A DNA stretch of 64,000 nt from a bacterium (GTDB lineage: Bacteria > Myxococcota > UBA727 > JAUIJE01): positions 1-64,000 of the forward strand of contig JAUIJE010000016.1 in assembly GCA_030431455.1 (NCBI GenBank), in the 5' to 3' direction. A program made the position numbers and the translations under genes. The notes under the pieces were generated by a model that was given only the letters and a program-made list of their open reading frames with translations, did not search any database and was not told the DNA's origin. Below are positions 60,301 through 64,000 of this stretch, in pieces; position 1 is the first letter of the stretch; every line of letters begins with the position of its first letter.

Positions 60301-60966
60301 ATGACCCTGCGGGCGTTGCTCATCGATGACGACGAGCGGCTCTTCGAGCTGCTCTCGTCTTATTTGCGCGACAACGGCTTTGCCCTGGACCACGCGGTCG
60401 ACGGCGGCCACGGCTTGTCCCAATTGTCCCGCACCGCGTACGACGTGGTGTTGCTGGACGTGATGATGCCCGGGCTCAACGGTCTCGAGGTGTTGCAGCG
60501 CATGCGCGGCAAGAGCCGGGTCCCGGTCATCATGCTCACCGCCAAGGGCGACGAGGCCGATCGCGTGGTCGGCCTCGAGCTCGGCGCGGACGACTATTTG
60601 CCCAAGCCCTTCGGCCCCCGCGAGCTGCTCGCGCGCATGCGCGCCTTGGTGCGCCGGGCCCAACCCAGTGGCCAGAGCGAAATGCTAGGGGCCGGACCGG
60701 TCAGCGTCGACCTCGGCCGGCGACTGGCCAGCGTGGACGGGGCGGTGGTGGACTTGACCGGGCTCGAGTTCGACCTGCTCGTGGCCTTGCTGCGCCGCAA
60801 AGGGCGCGTCATCAGCCGCGACCAGCTGCTCGAGGAGGCCGGCCGGGACGATGTCGTGGTGTCCGAACGCACCGTCGACGTGCACGTGTCCCATCTGCGC
60901 AAGAAGCTGGGCGCCAAGCACTGGATCAAGACCGTGCGTGGCGTGGGCTACGTCTGGGCCGAATGA
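60301..60966 (+). CDS. OmpR-family response regulator (CpxR-like)
   Basis: A 221-residue regulator. Receiver with acidic Asp pair near residue 9, phospho-acceptor Asp53 in VVLLDVMMPG and Lys in LPKPFG; C-terminal winged helix (about 125-221) with SERTVDVHVSHLRKKLG and TVRGVGYVW. ATG 60301 fits the domain start; an in-frame ATG at 60262 is less likely because a TAACGT -10-like hexamer lies between them, 7 nt before 60301. The kinase gene overlaps its stop by 4 bp. Confidence 0.9.
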   Translation: MTLRALLIDDDERLFELLSSYLRDNGFALDHAVDGGHGLSQLSRTAYDVVLLDVMMPGLNGLEVLQRMRGKSRVPVIMLTAKGDEADRVVGLELGADDYLPKPFGPRELLARMRALVRRAQPSGQSEMLGAGPVSVDLGRRLASVDGAVVDLTGLEFDLLVALLRRKGRVISRDQLLEEAGRDDVVVSERTVDVHVSHLRKKLGAKHWIKTVRGVGYVWAE

Positions 60967-62297
60967 TGAACCGCCGCCACCGCCGCCATCGTCATCGTCA
61001 GCGCCATCGCGACCGCCGCCCCGAGGCCCCGCCCTGGCGGGGGGGACCGCACGCCCACCGTCGTCGTCTGCGCCGCTTTCGCGGCCGGCTGCACATCAAG
61101 CTCGCGATGGGTTTTTTCATCACCCTGGTCGTCACCGCCCTCACGGTGATGGCCTACCACCGCTTGGTGGCCGACCGGTTGAGCTTCTCGGATTGGGAGC
61201 AGCGCATTGCCCAGTTTGTCGGCAACCGGTTCGCCGAGGTGTGGGACGACCCAGGGGCCCGGAACGCGTTGGTCGACGAAATGAACCGAACGTTCCCGTT
61301 CGAGGTCAGCCTCCGGGACGCCGCGGGGCAGGCGCTGACCCCGGTGCGCCCGCCGTGCGAACACCACGAACACCAACACGTCGTGCGGCGCGATGGTGTG
61401 ACATTGGGCGAAATCACGGTGTGCGTGGGCCCGCCCCCCGGTCGGCCCCCGGGCGCGGGTCTCGGGGCGATGCTGGTCGCGTTGTTGGCGGTGGTGTTCG
61501 CCACCGGCTTTTTGGCCCGGCGCTTGGCCCGGCCCATCTACCAGGTCGCGGACGTGGCCGATCGCATCGGGGGCGGCGACCTCGACGCCCGGGTGCACCT
61601 GCGCGGCAACCACGGCGAGGTCGGGCTCATGGCGGAGTCGGTCAACGACATGGCCGAGCGCATCCAGCGCGAGCTCGGCCGCCAAAAAGAACTGCTGGCG
61701 ATGGTCAGCCACGAGATGCGCACCCCCCTCGGTCACCTCCGCCTGCTGATCGAGATGGCCCGCGACGGCAACGAGGCCGCGCAGGCCAAGGCCCATGACG
61801 AGATGGAGCGCGAGCTGGTGCACATGGACCAGCTGGTGGGCGCGCTCTTGTCCCAATCGCGGCTCGCGTTCGACGTGGTGCAAAAACAACCGGTCGAACT
61901 GCCCGACCTGTTGCGCCGCGAGCTCGAGCGCCACGGGGCCTCAGGCGAGGTCTTGCACGTCGAGGGCGCGGTGCGTTCGGTGTCGGTGGACCCGACCTTG
62001 CTCGGCCACGCGGTGGGCAACCTGGTGCGCAACGCCGAGAGCCACGGGGGCGGGCTGACCCGGCTGGTGCTCACCTTCGACGACGACGGGGTCGAGGTCG
62101 CGGCGTACGACCGTGGGCCGGGCATCGACCCGCGCATCCGGGAAAAGATGTTCGAAGCGTTCGAGAAGGTGGGCCAGGGCAAGGGCCTCGGCCTCGGGCT
62201 CAACCTCGTGGCCCGGGTGGCCGAAGCGCACGGGGGCGAGGTGTTCGCCGACGACACCGAGGACGGGACCCGGGTGGGCTTTACCCTGCGCGCCTGA
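60963..62297 (+). CDS. CpxA-like sensor histidine kinase
   Basis: A 444-residue membrane kinase. The first 40 residues are extremely His/Arg-rich and cytoplasmic. First membrane helix near 45-65, a periplasmic sensor of about 100 residues ending in CEHHEHQHVV, second helix near 165-185, HAMP linker (RPIYQVADVADRIGGGDLDA), phospho-acceptor His250 in MVSHEMRTPLG, N box VGNLVRNAESH and G boxes YDRGPGIDP and GKGLGLGLNL. The His clusters on both sides of the membrane suggest metal sensing. Co-translated with the regulator gene. Confidence 0.9.
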   Translation: MMNRRHRRHRHRQRHRDRRPEAPPWRGGPHAHRRRLRRFRGRLHIKLAMGFFITLVVTALTVMAYHRLVADRLSFSDWEQRIAQFVGNRFAEVWDDPGARNALVDEMNRTFPFEVSLRDAAGQALTPVRPPCEHHEHQHVVRRDGVTLGEITVCVGPPPGRPPGAGLGAMLVALLAVVFATGFLARRLARPIYQVADVADRIGGGDLDARVHLRGNHGEVGLMAESVNDMAERIQRELGRQKELLAMVSHEMRTPLGHLRLLIEMARDGNEAAQAKAHDEMERELVHMDQLVGALLSQSRLAFDVVQKQPVELPDLLRRELERHGASGEVLHVEGAVRSVSVDPTLLGHAVGNLVRNAESHGGGLTRLVLTFDDDGVEVAAYDRGPGIDPRIREKMFEAFEKVGQGKGLGLGLNLVARVAEAHGGEVFADDTEDGTRVGFTLRA

Positions 62298-62309
62298 GGC
62301 CGGGCGGTC

Positions 62310-63641
62310 TCAGCGGGCCGCGCGCTTGACGAACGCGGCGATGTCGTCGAGGACCACCGTCGAGATGCTGGTGGGCTGTTCGTACTCCGCGGGGGTGGAC
62401 TTGCCTTGGCCCTCGGCGAACAGGTGGTTGAGGTTTTCGTACCGCTTGAACATCGCGCCCTTCTTTTTGGCCAGGGCCGCTTGCCACCGTTTGAAGTCCT
62501 CGTCGGTGACCTGGTAGTCGCGGCCCCCTTGCAGGGCGAACACGGGTTTGTCGACGGCCTTGATCGCCTCGGCCGGATCATAACCGCGCAGGTCGAGCCA
62601 ATACGACGCGGGAATGCCAAACGGCAGCTTGCCCGGCTCGGCCCCGGCCTTGTCCGCGGGGGTGAGCGCCTTGACCTCGTCGGCTTGGGCGATGAGCTCG
62701 GCCTTTTGCGCGGGGGTGAGCGGCGAGTCTTTCAGGCTCGCCACGTAGCTGACCTGCTCGACGATGACCTCGGCGAGCGGGCGTGTGGTCCCGGCGAGGA
62801 TGACAAACCCCCGCGCGTCGGGCGCGGCCTGCGCGATGCGGGGGATGAGCATGCCCCCGAGGCTGTGGCCGAGCACGAACACCTTGTCTTTCGCCACGCG
62901 CTCGTCGCTCGCGCAGGTTCGCACCGCCGCGGCCGCGTCGGCCACGGTCTCGTCGTCGACGGTGAAGTCGAGCTTGGCCGCGAGCTTTTGGGCGTGGGCC
63001 TTGGTGCGCTTGTCGTAGCGGTAGGTGGCGATGCCCCGCGCGGCCAAGCCTTTGGCCAGGTCCCAAAACGGTTTGTTCGGCCCGATGGTCTCGTCCATGT
63101 CGTGGGGGCCGGAGCCGTGCACGAGGACCACGCACGCGAACGGGCCGTCGCCGTCGGGGAGCGTGAGTTTGCCCGGCAGGGGCCAGCCCTCGGCCCCGGT
63201 CTCGAGCGCGACCTGGCGGGGGCCGGTCTGGGGGGCCTCGACGGGGGGGGGCACGCTGCCGTCTTTGTTGCGGGCCGCGTCGAACCACAGGCCGCTGACC
63301 CGGCTTTGCCCGTCGAGCACCACGCGGATGCCGCCGATGGCGTCCGCGTACTCGACCTCGTATTCGGCCACCCAGTTTTTGTCCTGCAGCGTCATGCTCG
63401 GGGGGCTGACCTTGACGATGCCCCCATGTTTTTGGGTCACGGTCTCGAAGGCTTTTTGCAGCTGGGCCGGCGGCATCGCTTGGGCCATTTTCTCGTCGTA
63501 GCGGGCCGCGGCTTGGGCCCATTCGCCCGCTTGCAGGTCGGCCATGAACGACTCCGCCACCTGCTTGGGGCCGCCGCCTTTGTCCTCGGTACAGCCCGCG
63601 CTCAGCATCAAAAGCCCCACGCCCCAGCACAAAAATCTCAT
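62310..63641 (-). CDS. Alpha/beta-hydrolase lipoprotein with N-terminal DUF3887-like domain
   Basis: A 443-residue lipoprotein (LSAGC lipobox, Cys17). Residues 25-120 form a small NTF2/DUF3887-like domain (VAESFMADLQAGEWAQAAAR). Residues 150-440 are an alpha/beta-hydrolase: oxyanion region VVLVHGSGPHDMDET, nucleophile Ser260 in GHSLGGM, acid in LQGGRDYQV and His in ENLNHLF. Such exported enzymes are esterases or peptidases acting on small envelope substrates. GAGGAG is correctly placed before the ATG. Convergent with the histidine kinase gene. Confidence 0.85.
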   Translation of the reverse strand: MRFLCWGVGLLMLSAGCTEDKGGGPKQVAESFMADLQAGEWAQAAARYDEKMAQAMPPAQLQKAFETVTQKHGGIVKVSPPSMTLQDKNWVAEYEVEYADAIGGIRVVLDGQSRVSGLWFDAARNKDGSVPPPVEAPQTGPRQVALETGAEGWPLPGKLTLPDGDGPFACVVLVHGSGPHDMDETIGPNKPFWDLAKGLAARGIATYRYDKRTKAHAQKLAAKLDFTVDDETVADAAAAVRTCASDERVAKDKVFVLGHSLGGMLIPRIAQAAPDARGFVILAGTTRPLAEVIVEQVSYVASLKDSPLTPAQKAELIAQADEVKALTPADKAGAEPGKLPFGIPASYWLDLRGYDPAEAIKAVDKPVFALQGGRDYQVTDEDFKRWQAALAKKKGAMFKRYENLNHLFAEGQGKSTPAEYEQPTSISTVVLDDIAAFVKRAAR

Positions 63642-63759
63642 GTCCACTCCTCGGGGGCCGAGCCTAGCAGCAATCCCGCGCGGGCCCGCTTCCCCAGTGG
63701 ACAACCCCACGGCACCGGGCCAAACCGGCGGCGTCAGCGACTTCCCGAAAGGACCGATC

Positions 63760-64000
63760 ATGATCGAGCGCATCTCCGAGATCCTGGGCGAACACAAATC
63801 GCTCCTCACCCACGAATGCAAGACCATCGACAAGAGCCGCATCCACGCGCCCGGCCCGGACTTCATCGATCGCGTCCTCAGCCAAAGCGACCGCAGCCCC
63901 CAAGTTCTGCGCAACCTGCAGTGTATGCTCGACCACGGCCGCCTCGGCGGCACCGGCTACACCAGCATCCTCCCCGTCGACCAAGGCATCGAACACACCG
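63760..64000 (+). CDS. Class I fructose-bisphosphate aldolase (FbaB/DhnA type), N-terminal part
   Basis: The first 80 residues are visible before the window ends. The segment TSILPVDQGIEH is the conserved substrate-phosphate/beta-strand region of DhnA-type class I aldolases, which use a Schiff-base lysine located further on. AAAGGA precedes ATG 63760. The enzyme splits or forms fructose 1,6-bisphosphate. Nothing can be said of the C-terminal part. Confidence 0.8.
   Translation, partial: MIERISEILGEHKSLLTHECKTIDKSRIHAPGPDFIDRVLSQSDRSPQVLRNLQCMLDHGRLGGTGYTSILPVDQGIEHT

Noticed and set aside
1-64000. tRNA, rRNA, riboswitch, insertion sequence, integrase or prophage genes
   Set aside because: I looked for cloverleaf anticodon arms, rRNA-like runs, transposase DDE proteins and integrases and found none that I could support.

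Overview
The window is a GC-rich, tightly packed bacterial chromosome segment. I read 52 protein-coding genes, two of them cut by the window edges, and found no rRNA, tRNA, CRISPR array, phage gene or transposase. The gene content points to the Myxococcota (myxobacteria and relatives): FHA-linked adenylate cyclase, a PEGA-type Ser/Thr kinase, SUMF1-domain proteins, response regulators fused to other domains, Cys-rich and thrombospondin-3-type lipoproteins, and lipoproteins with long Gly-Asp runs. This placement is an inference from content and composition. I cannot name a genus.

Layout. 1-955: end of a protein with 28-residue C-terminal tandem repeats. 1018-6959: sugar/aminoglycoside-type kinase coupled to alanine dehydrogenase, a CAP-domain lipoprotein, then fur with a DUF3556 membrane protein. 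6982-14483: signalling block (FHA-GAF-cyclase, LIC_10091/SUMF1 fusion, two response regulators, RadC-N-like protein, zinc-ribbon protein). 14549-15909: fdhD and mobA, both serving molybdenum enzymes. 16004-22912: a three-gene operon headed by a 1,710-residue fusion of aldehyde dehydrogenase, class-III aminotransferase, GNAT acyltransferase and a second aminotransferase fold without the PLP lysine, followed by a C45 Ntn-hydrolase and a CoA-transferase A subunit. 22965-35550: lipoproteins, larC/HAD/hemL, an MFS transporter, a large adhesin-like lipoprotein and a Ser/Thr kinase. 35756-43518: catalase-like protein, DUF547 protein, flavoprotein/ferredoxin fusion, Cys-rich lipoprotein. 43576-48092: an ATPase-type transcription regulator and an acyl-CoA dehydrogenase. 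48601-51293: a coupled four-gene envelope operon. 51357-54190: arsenosugar-type genes (radical SAM protein, AhpD-like protein, ArsS). 54249-57303: nucleotidyltransferase, EF-hand protein, and an ECF sigma/anti-sigma operon. 57304-64000: GD-repeat lipoprotein, a Cpx-like envelope-stress cluster (Spy, His-rich protein, response regulator, histidine kinase), an alpha/beta-hydrolase and the start of a class I aldolase.

The strongest candidate for something undescribed is the 16004-22912 operon. Its activities (acyl transfer to an amine, transamination, semialdehyde oxidation, amide hydrolysis, CoA re-activation) match the logic of the arginine succinyltransferase (AST) pathway, but three or four activities sit on one polypeptide. 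The substrate cannot be read from sequence.

A second pattern is regulatory. At least eight genes have a -10-like hexamer ending 6-7 nt before the start codon with no ribosome binding site, as expected for leaderless mRNAs. Genes inside operons, and some operon heads, carry ordinary GGAGG-type sites instead.
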